This document shows, piece after piece, positions 31,869 to 32,105 of a DNA stretch of 32,105 bases. Source of the DNA: Thermoplasmata archaeon (GTDB lineage Archaea; Thermoplasmatota; Thermoplasmata; Lutacidiplasmatales; UBA184); NCBI GenBank assembly GCA_021823345.1, contig JAKAOF010000008.1:7950-40054 (forward strand), in the 5' to 3' direction. Position 1 is the first letter of the stretch. Every line of letters starts with the position of its first letter. The notes beneath the pieces are model-generated. The model was not told where the DNA came from. It saw nothing but the letters and a program-made list of their open reading frames with translations, and ran no database searches. The position numbers and the translations under genes were made by a program.

Positions 31869-32105
31869 CTACGAACGAATCTTGCTTTTCGACGGTCCCT
31901 TGGGGCCCGTTCCGGCCAGCAACCGGGCCTCGACCGCTTCCAACCTGCGCGACTCGGTCCGGAGGGCCCGTTCCGACTCGGCGAGGTCCTTGGCGAGCCG
32001 CGTCCGGTCGAGGGTGACACTGGTCCGGGAGCTTCCCCCCCATGTCGGGCGGGATTCTGGCTCCTCCCGGGGCACCGGGGGGACCCAGCCCGAAGCGCGG
32101 AGCTC
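31869..32105 (-). CDS. C-terminal fragment of an unidentified protein (continues past right edge)
   Basis: The frame is open from the right edge to a stop at 31869-31871, giving at least 78 residues. No start needs to lie inside the window. Residues in the middle (about RTRLAKDLAESERALRTESR) form a charged heptad-like helix that could be a coiled coil; the end is basic (GPKGPSKSKIRS). The family is not recognisable from this piece. It ends 37 bases before the zinc-ribbon/RGG gene, on the same strand. Confidence 0.5.
   Translation of the reverse strand, partial: ELRASGWVPPVPREEPESRPTWGGSSRTSVTLDRTRLAKDLAESERALRTESRRLEAVEARLLAGTGPKGPSKSKIRS

Noticed and set aside
1-32105. tRNA or rRNA genes, CRISPR arrays, insertion sequences
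   Set aside because: I looked through the gaps for cloverleaf-like patterns, regularly spaced repeats and transposase motifs and found none. All gaps between genes are under 300 bases.

Overview
The window looks like part of an archaeal chromosome, most plausibly a high-GC member of the Thermoplasmatota. Four things point there. It has a complex I operon of the type without the NuoE, NuoF and NuoG subunits. It has a radical SAM protein with the cysteine layout of tetraether lipid synthase. Many starts sit about 25 bases behind a CTTTTA-like TATA box with little or no Shine-Dalgarno sequence. It also has archaeal gene families such as Trm-G10 methyltransferase and Mut7-C RNase. Genes are tightly packed, many pairs overlap by ATGA or GTGA, and I see no insertion sequence, phage gene, tRNA, rRNA or CRISPR array.

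Layout. Bases 1-7139 (minus strand) are a complex I operon in the order nuoA-B-C-D-H-I-J-K-L; nuoL runs off the left edge. NuoI carries four [4Fe-4S] motifs instead of two. A 99-residue orphan lies upstream (7388-7687, minus). On the plus strand from 7809 come the tetraether synthase-like protein, a dolichol-phosphate-mannose-synthase-like glycosyltransferase and an alkaline-phosphatase-superfamily hydrolase. They converge on a minus-strand pair, an APS kinase and a zinc-ribbon-containing sugar epimerase. I read 7809-13559 as a possible envelope lipid and glycan neighbourhood.

From 13609 to 19224 (plus) lie a YjbQ/UPF0047 protein, the TldD/TldE protease pair, a PurN-PurM fusion and a zinc-ribbon protein of unknown role. 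A minus-strand RNA-metabolism pair (Mut7-C RNase, Trm-G10 methyltransferase) is divergent from a plus-strand pair (phosphoglucosamine or phosphomannose mutase, APC permease). Next comes a 185-residue possible AbrB-like regulator whose TATA box is framed by a perfect 10+10 base palindrome, then a LOG-like nucleotide-binding protein and a Nudix hydrolase.

From 25470 to the right edge everything is on the minus strand: urocanase translationally coupled to CoaBC, a two-gene ABC-2 exporter, another Nudix hydrolase, a three-zinc-ribbon protein with a glycine/arginine-rich tail, and the 3' end of an unidentified gene. The items most worth following up are the operator around the 23782 TATA box, the four-cluster NuoI, the PurN-PurM fusion, the zinc-ribbon/RGG protein and the single TATA boxes that seem to serve two divergent genes.
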